A stretch of 64,000 bases of DNA from Cryptomeria japonica (taxonomy: Eukaryota; Streptophyta; Pinopsida; Cupressales; Cupressaceae). The notes under the pieces are model-generated. The model searched no databases. It was not told the origin of the DNA and saw only the letters and a list, made by a program, of their open reading frames with translations. The DNA lies in NCBI RefSeq assembly GCF_030272615.1, contig NC_081412.1, forward strand, positions 473,168,157 through 473,232,156, given 5' to 3'. The translations under genes were made by a program, and so were the position numbers. Positions 22,701 through 34,861 of the stretch are shown here, in pieces (within the stretch, counting starts at the first letter, position 1; every line of letters starts with the position of its first letter).

Positions 22701-22801
22701 GAGTATGCGATTGAATCAAACATAAATGATTAAATTAAACAAAAAAAAAAAAAAGACTGGTCAATTTTGTTGGGTTAATTAAGGTGGGTTATTACATGTA
22801 A

Positions 22802-24260
22802 TATAAAGCATCCTAGAAAAATCTGAACTTCACAACAATTTATTAAAAATTCAGTTAAATTGATAAATTTATCAAACATCAAAAATTTAAAAGGTAAAAT
22901 GAAGGTACAAAAGGAAATCTCAACTCTCCTTGTTCCACCTCTCCTCCACACATAGCTCTATATATAGCTAAATTATAAAGAGTTTGATAATAGCAAATGC
23001 CTTACCTTCCATAGATAAATCCTACTTACACTACCACTATCTTAAGTACAAACTACTATCTAGTAGCAATGAGTGAGGTAGGGCCGCTTAAGTATACAAA
23101 GAGAGATTTTTGGATCTCTATTTAATAACACCTCAATATATAACTCTTTAAAGTAAGGCAAATATACATTCCATGTTTTGTGGATCTCTATTAAATAGCA
23201 CCGCATTCATTTCATAACATAATGTATATCAGTACTAAAGGGCACTGATATTACCATTCGACAATATAGAACCATTTAGCTCAAGGCGAGTGAATAGATA
23301 TTTCGGTTCCCCCTACTATACACATAAAGAGGCTTCTTTGTTCACACTTACTTTGAACTATGCCTTGACTACCTATCCTCTAGAAAGGAGTGTTCAATGC
23401 TAACTAGTTGGTTTGCATGTTGAAGGATCCAACTCATACTACAATTAGCATTGCTCCATACTTTTGCATCTCAGGGATGCAAGTCCTACTTCTTTAGTTT
23501 TGAATATGATTCATCCATGTTGCATACCAGTATCACCACTGCCGTACCCCATAGATTTTAGTAGGAATATGATAATGAGAGTTGCTTTTCCTAGCATTTT
23601 ACACTCCAATTAGATTGGAGTTGTGTTGATGAATTGAGATATATGACCTATTGATGTGGATCGGAGCTTCCCTTGCTACAGGAAGGATCTAAAGGTACAC
23701 TTCTCTACATTTGACCAAGCTTATAATCATGTTGTAGGTGTCATAGCCAAAGTATCTATTGATTTTCGTACCCCAATGTTCGATCTAATGCTTTACATTT
23801 CAACCAATTTACTTGTATTTGACAATTGCACAAAATAAGTAGGTTTTCTACTCCCAATCATTGCAATCCTCTGGCCATAGTTTCCAGTAATCCAAAAATT
23901 CAAAATAATGAGAAGTTAAAAATAAATCATTATTAAAGGTAAGGTGGTTCAACTTTAAATGAACAAGGGCTACAAGGCAGTAAAGTTCCTGCCCAAGACT
24001 GGAAAAATAATTTTGATTTTTTTGATTTGTTTAAATTAAAAAATGGCTTGATCTAAGCTGAACGGTTGGAATTGAACACTCTGACAAAACTACAGCAAGC
24101 CAAATGGAAGAGCGACCAAAGATGTAAGGAGATTCGATTTGTGCTTTTCAACATGGCATCAAAGCCAAATCGGGATCAAATGACTAAACCATTTGTATTT
24201 CAAATTTAGGATTAGATGGTCAGAACATACTCCAGAATCCTCAAACCATATCAGGTTAGA
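22802..24260. other. No gene supported
   Basis: GGATCTCTATTAAATA-like text repeats (GGATCTCTATTTAATAACACC at about 23114; GGATCTCTATTAAATAGCACC at about 23180), showing a short diverged duplication. A 60-codon plus frame at 23656-23838 has no known domain and could be a fragment of decayed element coding DNA. Confidence 0.4.
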
Positions 24261-24269
24261 TTGAAGATG

Positions 24270-25130
24270 TTATCCGTTGTCCTTCCCCCAGCAGAGGCTT
24301 GAATTATAAGGAAATTCAGTAATATGCTTGTTGTTTGTGCTCCTTGAATGAAATCTTTGCAGAATTTGACTGATAGAACTCAAATTAAGTAAACACGAGG
24401 AGAGTTTCTCTATTGAACAGTCTCTAGCACTTGCATTTGCGTCTGTAGGTGAAAATCGGGCTTGTATGATTAGTGTGACAATTCCTCCCGCTTCCATTTT
24501 TTCTGGGCTACTAAGCTCTCTTTCTTGCAAATACTCTGTGCAATCTACATATATATAAACAATTAGAATAGTGACGACATTGTTAACCATTCCACATTGT
24601 CTTCCAAGCTCATATGCAACCATATGCCAAATTTACTAAACAAAATGTAGCTTTCTGAATTGATTGCAGGTACATGCTGTTGTTGCTGGCTAATATGTCA
24701 CTAGGCTTGCTCAGAATGAAAGCAGTTAGGAAGAGTATATTAAAGCTAATATAGTTACTCAAAAAGTGTGACAGATCTCCATTTTCCAAATTTACTAAAT
24801 AATCTACTACTTTCAGAATAGATTTTTGATACAATATCTTGTAGGCTACCATGACAGAAGACTGGTATAGAATTAAACCAATCAAATTGAGTAGATGAAG
24901 GTTATGCCAAACACCCTGGCAACAAATGAATGTGGCGAGGATAAATAGATCAAGGCTGATATGCAACCATATACCAAATTTACTGAATAATCTACAGCTA
25001 TGAAAATTGTTTGAGGATGCATGTAGACATTGTAGGCAATTGTCACACCTAGCTTGCAAAGAACAATGATAGTGGGGTTGCACAAATTAGCAAATAGAAG
25101 ACTGATATACAACCATATACCAGATTGCTA
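24270..25130 (-). repeat. Diverged ~160-bp repeats carrying hydrophobic minus-strand frames
   Basis: A motif like CAACCATATACCAAATTTACT recurs at about 24617, 24783 (partly), 24963 and 25107. Two minus-strand frames, 25083-24610 (157 codons) and 24623-24270 (117 codons), overlap by a few bases and read through the repeats. The first is strongly hydrophobic, with two or three possible membrane segments and recurring VDY.VNL / CLVNLAYGC. I recognise no family. The frame could result from repeat composition; a decayed membrane-protein gene or element is possible. Confidence 0.25.
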
Positions 25131-26560
25131 ATTATGTTGTCCTTTTTTGGAGCAGGCCTTGGGTAACATGAGGTGCAGGATCTAAATATGGTAATCTGTT
25201 GTTATTTTCACTTTACTTCATCAAAATAATTACACCTAACATAATATAAATTAATTTCATTGCCTCTCATGATAGTACAAAATTATTTTTGCTTTGACAT
25301 GTCATCAATTTTTTACTAGTTTACTTTACTATAGCCTTCTATCTTATCTTGCAATATTCCTCTATCTATTGCTTTGATTTCAATAATGCCTTAATGATTG
25401 GTAAATAAGTATTGATCAGGTAGATTGCAAGCTACACCAAGTCATTTACATTGAATATAGAATCTAAAAGTTTTATCTGTTAAAAAAGCTTGAGAAAAAT
25501 CTCATTGTAACATATACTGCAATAATATATACTAGAAATTTAATGAGGGGCACATATTTGGTCGTTTGTTATGTTCTGTTGCAGGAAATAGATGTGCTTC
25601 AAAATGGGTCATTCCATGGGAGGTGCGATTTCAACCCTGGCCATTTTTTGAGATGATTGGGCATGGAGGAATGGATGAATAGATTAAATACCTAAACTAA
25701 AGCAATAGATATTAAAGCGATAAGGCAATGTAGTGATATTGAATCTAATCCAGTGGCACATAATCTTTAGGCAACTTAACTTTAAGTATTATTACAGTTT
25801 GTTGATCTGATTGGTAAACAAATATTTAATTACTTGTAATATAAGTTGATCATTCAAGGATTGATTATAAAGTTGTTTGGTTTGTTGTCATTTCTCATCA
25901 TTTGGACTAGATGCGATCCTCACTTGATTTCTGATTTGTGAGATTAATTAGTGAAATTCATTGAGTTAAATTAATTAACTCAGTTGAAGATCAAATATTT
26001 GAAATGAGATATTATGTCTTATTGAAGAATTAGATAATTGTTAAGGTTGAGAAGAGAAAAGTTTTATAATGTTTCTCATTGGTTGAAAGTCTATGATAAG
26101 ATTTGGTGGATATACAGGTTACAAAAGCCTAATTTGAGGACTATGTCTCATTTCCTGATGACTAGCGTCAAGATTAACATTTTGTTGTTATTTAATGAAT
26201 GTATTGTAATCAATTTCAATTGTAGGTTTCTGTGAGGGATTGTGATCAGTTGAATATCAATTTTACAAGGGGAAACACGAAATCTTTTGCATTTTGAGAA
26301 ACCGAACATACAATTTTTGATGTAGCATTAAATTAATACTATAATGTTAGCTACATGGGTATGGTATCTACAAATTTACATTCATGAAAAAGTAAAATGC
26401 AAATGCCCCCACATTGATTGTCACATATCTGTCTTGGGACAGGACAATTATTCAGAGAATGAAAAGAGTCTTCCTCTGTTACAAGTGAAATATTAGTTGA
26501 AGGTTTATTTCAATTAAAAGTTACACCTAGCCTGATTTCCTTTAATTATAGAATTAAAAA
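25131..26560. other. No gene seen
   Basis: AT-rich DNA. The 65-codon frame at 26038-26235 shows no known motif, and there are no clear repeats or element ends. Confidence 0.45.
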
Positions 26561-26569
26561 AATAAGAAA

Positions 26570-26900
26570 AAATTAATTACAAACTATTAGAATTTTTTTT
26601 TTATTTAAAAAAAGTGGCAATGCCACTTAATATATTTTATTTATATATTTCTTTACAAAAGCTGATTCAAAGAGCTCCCGGAGAAAAGAACCAATAAGAA
26701 AAACTCCGATCTTTGTTCAATAATACATAGAAAGGTTGTGAAACTTAAATCCCTAGTATGCCAAAAAGTACAATATATCTTATAATGTCCAGAATACCGA
26801 GTGCCACAAATCATCGCCAAATATCGAATGCTTTTTGGAATATGTTGAACAAGATAAAGTCTGAACCAAAACATCATGAGAGTTGTACACATTTACATAA
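26570..26900 (-). mobile_element. Possible LINE 3' end
   Basis: On the minus strand a 79-codon frame (26892-26653) reads YLVQHIPKSIRYLAMICG, then continues to a stop. AT-rich sequence with TTAAGTGGCATTGCCAC and a T/A-rich tail follow (26640-26580), as in the C-terminus and 3' tail of plant LINEs or similar elements. The family match is weak and rests on the overall pattern. Confidence 0.25.
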
Positions 26901-27529
26901 CAGTCCACAATCTACCTCACTTATGCATTTATTCAACTTGAAATCCAACACGCTTCATATATGCTCAAATTGACATCCATTCACATCATTCGGCAAAACC
27001 ATGGAACCTTGCAATTATAATATCTCACATACCATTTTTTATCATTATGAAAAAAACCACTGCATAGCCATGTGTAATATTATCCTGTACCCATGTCCTC
27101 CAAAAAAATTTCCTTAAGAATTGGAAAAGAATCGAGATCACAATTCAGACCCATCATATTAAGTTCCACCTTGGAACTTCCCACATATTAGAATATTGCT
27201 AAGGTACAATAACTGAAAAAGATCACAATAGATTTTTTCATGGTGCCTACCAATACTTTTCAACTAGCTCTAATTCTTTAATTAACAGTTTTTGAATATA
27301 AAGAAAAGAAAATAATCATGGGTAAATCAAATAGAGGAAGGAAGCATAGAAGTGCATCAATGATAAAAATGTGAACCAGATAAGAAATTAATTACTCCTA
27401 AAAATGGGGAAGTCATCAATTAATGGAAGCCAATGAAGGGTTTGATGGCCCAAAAATGGTGTTATTTTTTGCAAAATTTGATTTTTTTAAAAATCCACCA
27501 CATAAAAAAATAAAAATATAACCTTAAAA
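26901..27529. other. No gene seen
   Basis: AT-rich sequence with no frame or repeat I can support. Confidence 0.4.
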
Positions 27530-27928
27530 GTGAGTTTTAAAACATTAACTTGGCTCATTTCACACAAGGAACATGACTACAAGCAAGGGGAAACAAAGAT
27601 GTGGGATATAGAGTTAGAGCATACTGATTTGGATGCTTTCACTTCTCAGCTTGTTGCATTTGATGACTCAGATAGCGAGAAAACTTATAGTGCAAGTGCA
27701 AGAGTAAGTGGTATTGACATTGGTTCATCTAATGTCAATGTCAATGATGAGGAGGAGAATGCGGATGATGAATTAGATAATCCATTTGATGATTAAACTT
27801 TAAATTGTTGAAAGTTGAAACAATGATACTTGAATATTCTATCATTTTGATATTAAACTTGATGTAAATGATGATGTTATGGTATGATCATGATGCTATG
27901 ATTACAAGTTTATGTTGGTTTTGTTGTT

Positions 27929-27976
<48 letters not shown>

Positions 27977-28125
27977 AACGAACCCAAACCCCTTTTCAAA
28001 ATTTTGCCGTACTAGCGTATCGGTTCTTCAAACTTGAACCGGCAACTTAGACGGTAAACTATAATTATGTCAATAAATTTTGCAGAAAACATGGTATAGA
28101 ACCGTATCGTACAACAGTAAAGTGG
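27530..28125 (+). mobile_element. Possible hAT 3' end with C-terminal acidic tail
   Basis: The frame 27530-27796 reads KMWDIELEHTDLDAF, then an acidic Ser/Asp/Glu-rich end (NDEEENADDELDNPFDD), like the tail that follows the dimerisation domain of some plant hAT transposases. Downstream, after a TG run, are motifs such as GAACCGGCAACTTAG, CGTATCGGTTC and AACCGTATCGTACAACAGTA, which look like subterminal and terminal repeats. No left end was found, so this would be a 5'-truncated copy. Confidence 0.35.
27935..27973. repeat. (TG)n microsatellite
   Basis: About 20 TG units without interruption, between the acidic frame and the hAT-like end. Confidence 0.95.
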
Positions 28126-29665
28126 CAAAAATGACTTTCTCATATGGGATTGAAACAATACTCCATTTCCTATTATCTTTGTCCACAAATTTTTAGCTCT
28201 ATTTGACGTTTTATGGATAGAAGATAATGGGAATGATAAATTTTGACATGTTCATAATCAAATTAAAATGGTTCAGATAAAGTTACTATTGATTCGATAG
28301 TTCAATGTTGTGGTTTAAAAATAGTGCATTCTGGTTTTGAGGATTCATAATCTAGAGAGATTGCAAGTAGAGGCATAGCAGATGCATTTGAACTTTGTCC
28401 AACTCTAAACACTCTCTTCAATGGAGAATTTGATAGGACAACATGCATCAAGTATATGTTTAGAATTTGAAGTTCATAAATTCTTGTTCTACAATAAACA
28501 TTGTGTCAATTGTAACTATACTATAATTTGTGCCAAGAAATTTAGAGCATGAAGTATAGCAAATGATTTGATGTATTCAGATTCTCTAATTTATTTTATC
28601 ATAGCATTTCAGTGCAGGTTGAGTTTGACAAGAAGGAAGAAAGAGTAGGCCAACCTCAGCATCTTCATCTCTACTTTTCCTTTGCTCAACATCCTATCCC
28701 ATTAGGGTTGTGCTTGTGTTGCCAATAATGAACTATAAACAAACAATATTTAATAAAATACTCTATAAATCATCAAATAAATGCTCGACTTTATAAACCA
28801 CCATAACAGAGCATCAATTCTGAAAGAAAGGAAGTAATATCTAGTTACAAAAATGAAAATATAAATCTTTACAACAAAATAACTAGAAGCACAACTTAAT
28901 TTGCGCAGAATTATAGAAATTTAACTGAATTGCAAAACTTAGGAGACAATGATATGAAAAGGTTTTTATAAACATGGGCAGAAAATAGGTAGAAACAATA
29001 TGAAGAGATAGAAAAATGACAAACCTTATAGAAAATCAGGAAAGAAAAAATTCAGAAAAGATAGGCAACTGAAAAACAGAAGCGAGAAAAATAATAAGAG
29101 AGGAGGAGCCCTATAGGACAAGTTAAATCAAGGAAAGACAGAACAGTAAACCGTGCAAGTTGAAACTGATATTTTCACAAATGTTCTAAACCATCTTGTT
29201 GTCAATGTATATATAAAGAGGTTTGGAATGGAATTATTCGCATGTTGTCAAAGATGCAACATGCCAGTAATCATTTAGGAGATCTATATATAGCTTTTAA
29301 AAAAAATATTTTCTAAGACAAAGACATACAATTAAATCTTCTGTTATCAACTACACACTTAATCTTACCTTTAAATTTATATGTTGGTTGTCTCCTTTGT
29401 CATCTATGGAAAGGTAGGACAATGCAAATTTGGAGGGCTTAAAGGTCTTGTGGACTGTCAAGTTGCAGCTCTAGATTTCTTTGCTTTTCTTGAGACCCTC
29501 TATTTGTCACAAAAAGAAATGGACAAGTACAAAAAAACAAGATATTGCATGATCATTTATGCATATTTATTATTAAGAGGAATAAGCAAAAACACACATC
29601 ATATATATTACTTCATATATGTTATTAGCTATCAGATCTACGATAAAGCTCACCATGTAATAACT
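28126..29665. other. No gene supported
   Basis: A possible splice acceptor (TTTCAGTGCAG ending at about 28617) precedes about 38 open codons (VEFDKKEERVGQ), too little to call an exon. The 170-codon frame 29381-29893 starts here but its second half lies in the GC-rich end of the hAT element, so I do not count it as a gene. Confidence 0.4.
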
Positions 29666-29673
29666 GTTTTAAC

Positions 29674-31348
29674 CAGTGTTCCACGGGGACGCGTCCCCCC
29701 CCCCTTTGGGCGTGTCCCCCCGTCAGAGACGTCTCGGGGACGGGGACGCGACGTCCCCCGCCGTCCTGCCACCGCCACCCAAACGCCGTTGGGGCGTGGA
29801 GACGTCCTCGAGTCTCTGCATCTCCTGGGAGACATGGAGACGTCTGGGCATCTCCGTGGGAGACGCCCAGGCATCTCCCGCGTTCCCACGTGAATGAGGA
29901 GCGAAAAAGGCACTTTTTTTGAAACATGTGCCTTTTGGGGGGGGTTAAGGGGTAACCCTAATTGGACATGGGCCCCACCCTACCCCCCAAAACAACACAA
30001 AAGCATGTTTATTTTGGATTTCACTCTCATTTTGGAAAACTGATTTTTTTTCCAACAACCTGAAGAGGAGGAAATACTTGAAGAAGATTGATTGAAGGGG
30101 TGAGAAAAGTGATTGTAAGCGTGATAGGAGCTAGAAGAAGCAAGAAGAAGAGGAAGAAGAAGAGGAAGAAGAAGATTTTTCTACATTTTGGAGAGATTTT
30201 TCAAGCACAAGGTAGGGTTTTGCAACTTCTTGTTTTTTTTTCCTTTTTTTTTTTTCTGATTTTCATTGTTCTATGTCATTTTTGGTTTTTTTTCTCCCAT
30301 TCATCTTAAGACTGAATGAAATTTGATGTTGAATCTTGAGGGCAAAAAAATTTAAAAATATATTGTTAAACTAGGCTGATTTTATTTTTATTTTTATTTT
30401 GTGAAATGCAGTGTCAATTTCACAATGAGCTCCCAAGGCATGAGTGAAGATGACATGGAATTCCATTCTCATAGTGAGAATGATTCAGAATATGAACCTG
30501 AAAATCTTTGACCACCACTCTAGCCATCCGTCTGCTATCTCAGGTTTCCAGTTCTTCAACTGCTGAGAGGAACTGGTCTACATATAGCTTCATCCACTCT
30601 CTTAAGAGGAACAAAATTACCTCTAAGAGAGCAGAGAAGCTTGTGGCTGTACACAGTGCTTTGCATCTCATAGACCGCAAGATACTCGTGTACAAGGAGA
30701 GTCCAGCGGCACGATGGGATGTAGAGCCAGAGGAGCCTTCACAGATTGATGAGGATGATCCTACCACTTCAAATGCAAGGCTAGTTGGTGTGAGCTTGAA
30801 GGACCTTGATTTTTAGGAGTCCAGCAATTCTAGTGAGGAGTTCGCAGATGATTAGAGGCCCCCATTAGCTACATTTTGAGTTTTGTCATTTTGTCTTTGA
30901 CTCTAATCTCTTTTGTAATGCTATTGCTACACGTATTTGTATTTGGCTACTCATTGTAATGATGAATCATGTAATCATCTTTATTATTATAGACTTTGCA
31001 ATGGCATCAGATATTCGTATTTTCGTTTTCGTTTTCCTTTTTTGATATTCATATGATAGAAATGAGAAATCTCCAATTTGACAATTTCATTTGTCAAATT
31101 TTATTTAGCATATAGCAATTAGTATTACAAATCTAAGTAATCTTGGTATTTTCTATAGTTTCGTTTGAAATCTAATTCTTATACTGTTATACATCTTTTC
31201 AAAACTAGTTTTCCAAGTACTATATGTATATATATGAGCACCACCACCCCGCCACCCCCCGCCGTTCCCCCGCTGTCCCCAAATTTAAGCCCTTGGTCCC
31301 CCCGTCCCGAAAACGCGTCCCCCCGTCCCCAACGCCCGTGGAACACTA
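29674..31348 (+). mobile_element. hAT transposon, internally deleted, TSD GTTTTAAC
   Basis: GTTTTAAC at 29666-29673 and 31349-31356 is a perfect 8-bp duplication. The termini are CAGTGTTCCACGGG and, reverse complemented, TAGTGTTCCACGGG, so 13 of 14 bases agree. Both ends are C/G-rich, unlike the flanks (GTCCCC and GGGACG blocks). The inside keeps the first codons and the C-terminal dimerisation region of a transposase, but the middle is gone. It gives the reference structure for the decayed relative at 17272-19217. Confidence 0.85.
30425..30855 (+). pseudogene. hAT transposase remnant (N-terminal tip joined to C-terminal domain)
   Basis: An acceptor-like TGCAG ends at 30411. ATG at 30425 reads MSSQGMSEDDMEFHSHSEND and reaches TGA at 30509-30511. 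In another frame, 30508-30816 reads LAIRLLSQVSSSSTAERNWS, then TYSFIHSLKRNKITSKRAEK, the hAT C-terminal dimerisation motif (AERNWS..H..KRN). It ends in an acidic stretch. The BED finger, DDE-like catalytic core and DUF659 are absent, so a large deletion joined the two ends out of frame. The product cannot transpose DNA. Confidence 0.75.
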
Positions 31349-31356
31349 GTTTTAAC

Positions 31357-34300
31357 AGAAAATATACAGTGTTTCTGATAATTGGTGAGACATTATTAGT
31401 TAACTAACCAACCATTTAGAAATCTCCCTTTTTCTAACCACCTTGCCTTTTGGAAATAACTTAATATTCCTTTTATTTCTTATTCATTATTTTCCTTACG
31501 CTTTGAAGACTTTACAAAAGTCAGTGTAGGAAAACGTATTGGCACTTTACCCTTGCCTCCATTAAAGATTGCGCCACCTGTGACAATGTTCATAATAGAG
31601 GGCTTGGCTGTGCACCTCTATTTCTTTTCAAACTGTCCCAAGAGAAATGACGAATACTGATGCATTTTCTTTTTTTTAATTTTCTTCCAGCTCAAATTCG
31701 ACTACTTTACTTCAATAATTATTAGGTGATGCTTGTGTAATGCTTATATGTAGCATAACATTCTAGTTCATAGAAATCATTGCCCAGAATATTAGCACTA
31801 TTTTTAAGTAAAGAACGCATGCCTAGACTTGTTTGGATATCATTTTGGAATATCTAACAAACATAAATATGTTATCTTTATTTTTAAGTTTAACAAATGT
31901 ACGTGATATATTTGTGGACAGGAGACTTATTCTTAAACTGAGTAGATTTATTTGATTGATATTTGTTACCTGATTAGAAAATTTTATTCTGAAATATTTT
32001 ACCCTTAATGTGCAGAAAACTGTGTGAAATCAACGTGTTGATTGCACTTGTTGTTTTCCTAATCAGTTTACTTTAACCATTATTTTGATTTATTGAAGCA
32101 TGGTTAATCATTGTAATTATATGATCTGCAATACATCTAGCCTCAGTATTATCAAAATCTTCATGTGGAATGACTGGTAATCGATGAGGCTGCTGCAATT
32201 CCATTGCTAGCAGTCAAAATTATACTTGGCCCATATGTATCACTGAATGACTAATATTAAACTGCCTTTATTTTATTATTGCGTTATTCTGCCAAATACA
32301 TTATTTTTTGTCCTTGTTCTGGATGCATGATTTAAACTGAGTTGTTATTTGAGTATGTTTGTGGTTTGATATGTGTGGGGTTAAAATTAATACTACGCTT
32401 TAATGTCAGTTTTAATTTTGAAAGGTCGAGCTCGCATATGCAAAAGAAGAATCAAGTGGCTGAGAATCAAACCTACTTGACATAACACATGCTCTTACTC
32501 ATTTTTCGAATTTCTATGATCGCCATCATGTTTGAGATGCATTTGGCACTTCTTGTCATTCTCGTAGTTAATTTTTCTATGGTCCCATTTATCACACCAC
32601 CTGTGGGGGCAATTTAAAATCATAATTTTACAAAATACTAAGTTCTATCTTATTCGGTTTCATTAGAAGACTTGAAGGACACAGAAAAAAAGAACAACTC
32701 AGACCTCGATATCAAGTTGGATTTGTATCATAACAACTATGAAGGCACTGGACCCTTTCGCTAAAGCTTATTCAACAGTTGCAGGAAGAAAGTCAACAAC
32801 CAGGGAATACTGACGATGGATCTGTATCAGGTATGTTTATTGACATTTTTTGATGTTTGACGGTTGTTTCAATCTATGTCAATGCTGTCCAATAATTCTT
32901 GAAAATATAACCTTGGTATTTTTCTTTGTTCGTCTGTTGTTGAATTCTGTCTGGGCCGATTGGAATATGGCTTTTGTATGCAGTATGTCCTATTCGATAC
33001 TAAATTTATTTATTTCAAGTTTCTTAATACGGACAAGTGCAGTAGGGCTATCCAAAATCAAGTAAGTAGAGTTTGCGTGTGAAACAACTATGTCGAAAGC
33101 TTACTGTGGAGAGGTAACTGAGAGGAATTATTAAAAAAATTCACAGAAAAGTAACTTAAAAATACTTTGCAATAAAAAACAATTACTAAAATGTTTTTTC
33201 AGAGATTAAATAACAAAAAACCTTAAATGTCTAAACAGAACGTTGATTACAACAGACTTTGCAGTTGAAAAAGTTTTGCCAGAGAAAATCAAATCTATTT
33301 TTACAAGAAAAACAAAGCCAAATACCCGTGGAGCCTCTACTGCAGCAAAAGAGGCCATCAAGAATGTGTATAGGGAAGCAAAATGTATCCTCCCTTCTTT
33401 GAACTAATGGCAACAGTGCTATCAAGATCCATGGAAAAGTTAAAATAAACTGTAACTTTTTTCCTAACAATTGACTCTGAAATGCATATAGCATCCCCTA
33501 GCATCTTTTAGACACGGACACCATCTCTACATGCAGAAACCATCTTTACATGAAGGACGCCTGTAATCCATGTACTCCTCAAATTCACGGTGATCCATGA
33601 CAGTAATCTAAGCTTGAAAAGCCCCTTTATTCATTTGTTCTCAGCCATATAAATGATAACCCCTACAACACACTGACAAGAGACAGAACGCTGTGCATTC
33701 TCTTGCTTCGTAACTCACGTTTGCCCTGCCAATTTCTCACCCGCCCAATCATGTCATAGAAAAATAATATTCATAAATTTTAATCTTAAAAAACTTGCAC
33801 TTTTCTTGTTGATTGAACATTAGCATTAAACAAAGAACCAACTCTCTATATTTTTTAATGATACAAATGATTAATGGTAGAGATAAACCTTGGAATTATA
33901 ATTTTTTTAAATTCTCACCTGCTTGCCAGAAATATCAAACCCTAATCACCAATTGCCCGATACTCCTGGTCCCAGCCAAATGTCCTCTGCGTTTGCCGCT
34001 GCACTCCTACAAAGGTCAGACCGCTGCACACCTGCAAAGGTCAGAGTAGTGCATAAAGGGATGTGCGTTTTCTCTTATCGGAAATCTAAAAAGCTTTTCT
34101 GCAAATTCTGCAACTAGAACAGAGGCCAATCATACAATGCCAAAAAGTTTTGAATTAACATTTGGGTTAACAAATATGCAACTTCATCGATGCAATTAGT
34201 AAAAGAAAATAAATCTTGAAAAAAGATGTATTCTGATTGATTGTTCATGCTGAGTTTAATCACTGTTTTACCCTCCACTATAGTTCCATGCATGGCAGGA

Positions 34301-34489
34301 ACTAATAATAAGAACATCTAAAATGTAAGTGGGGGTAAAAAGTACTCATTTTGGGGATGCAATAGGAGTATGCAAGCAATAATCTCTATCTTGGAATGAA
34401 AATGTTCGATTATATGTGAATATTGGTATTTTGTAGTCTAACAACCTTATTAGAAAAATTATCTTAGTTCAATTCATTCAAATAGTAGA
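31357..34489. other. No gene supported; weak exon-like segment
   Basis: Around 32767-32830 a frame reads SLKLIQQLQEESQQPGNTDD before a good donor (TCAG/GTATGT at 32830/32831), but an upstream stop and lack of a partner exon leave it doubtful. 33231-33494 has a minus frame with no known domain. At about 33993-34055 a 27-bp unit (GCTGCACWCCTRCAAAGGTC) occurs twice. The rest is AT-rich. Confidence 0.4.
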
Positions 34490-34861
34490 CATAACTTATA
34501 TTCAAATGGATTGAACACAAATGAGGATAGAATTTTCCCTAAAACATGCATAGATTTACATCACTTATGTAATGTCCACATTTTTACACCATACTCTTCT
34601 AACTGTTGGCCAGTTTTTGAGGTTTGTCATAAGTCTCTAGGTGAGCTGGGAGAGTTCAAATGTTCCTGGAGAGCTAAGTTCAGCGTTTCTTTGGCGTCTG
34701 ATGATGGTTTGGAGTTCAGTTCATGCTCTAGTTGGTGGCAATGCTCTTTATAGCATTTTTGGTCTTTTAGGTAGCTATCCATAGTCATTGGAGAACATTG
34801 CTATTTATAATTACTCGTTTCAACAGCGTGCATCATTCTTCAACGTCAGTTATGTTTTGAC

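Larger units (their letters stand above)
19378..22796 (+). mobile_element. Long solo-LTR-like unit, 3.4 kb, TSD TGTAA
   Basis: It starts TGTCACAACCCTCC and ends GGTGGGTTATTACA, the TG..CA ends of an LTR. TGTAA at 19373-19377 and 22797-22801 is a perfect 5-bp target duplication. No PBS, polypurine tract, gag or pol is visible. It holds a tandem repeat (20270-20620), an AT run, a GC-rich block (20840-21060) and a minisatellite (22558-22700). It most likely arose by recombination between the two LTRs of a long-LTR retrotransposon, probably Gypsy, leaving one. A small element with no inner domain is the alternative. Confidence 0.68.

Noticed and set aside
28617-28730. Possible exon VEFDKKEERVGQ
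   Set aside because: Only about 38 codons after an acceptor-like site, with no partner exon; not enough to call.
29381-29893. 170-codon plus-strand frame
   Set aside because: The second half lies in the GC-rich end of the hAT element and the first half in unique DNA. The frame crosses the insertion boundary, and opposite-strand frames of similar length show it is due to composition.
32767-32830. Possible exon ending LIQQLQEESQQPGNTDD
   Set aside because: The peptide looks gene-like and the donor is good, but an upstream stop and missing neighbouring exons leave it unsupported.
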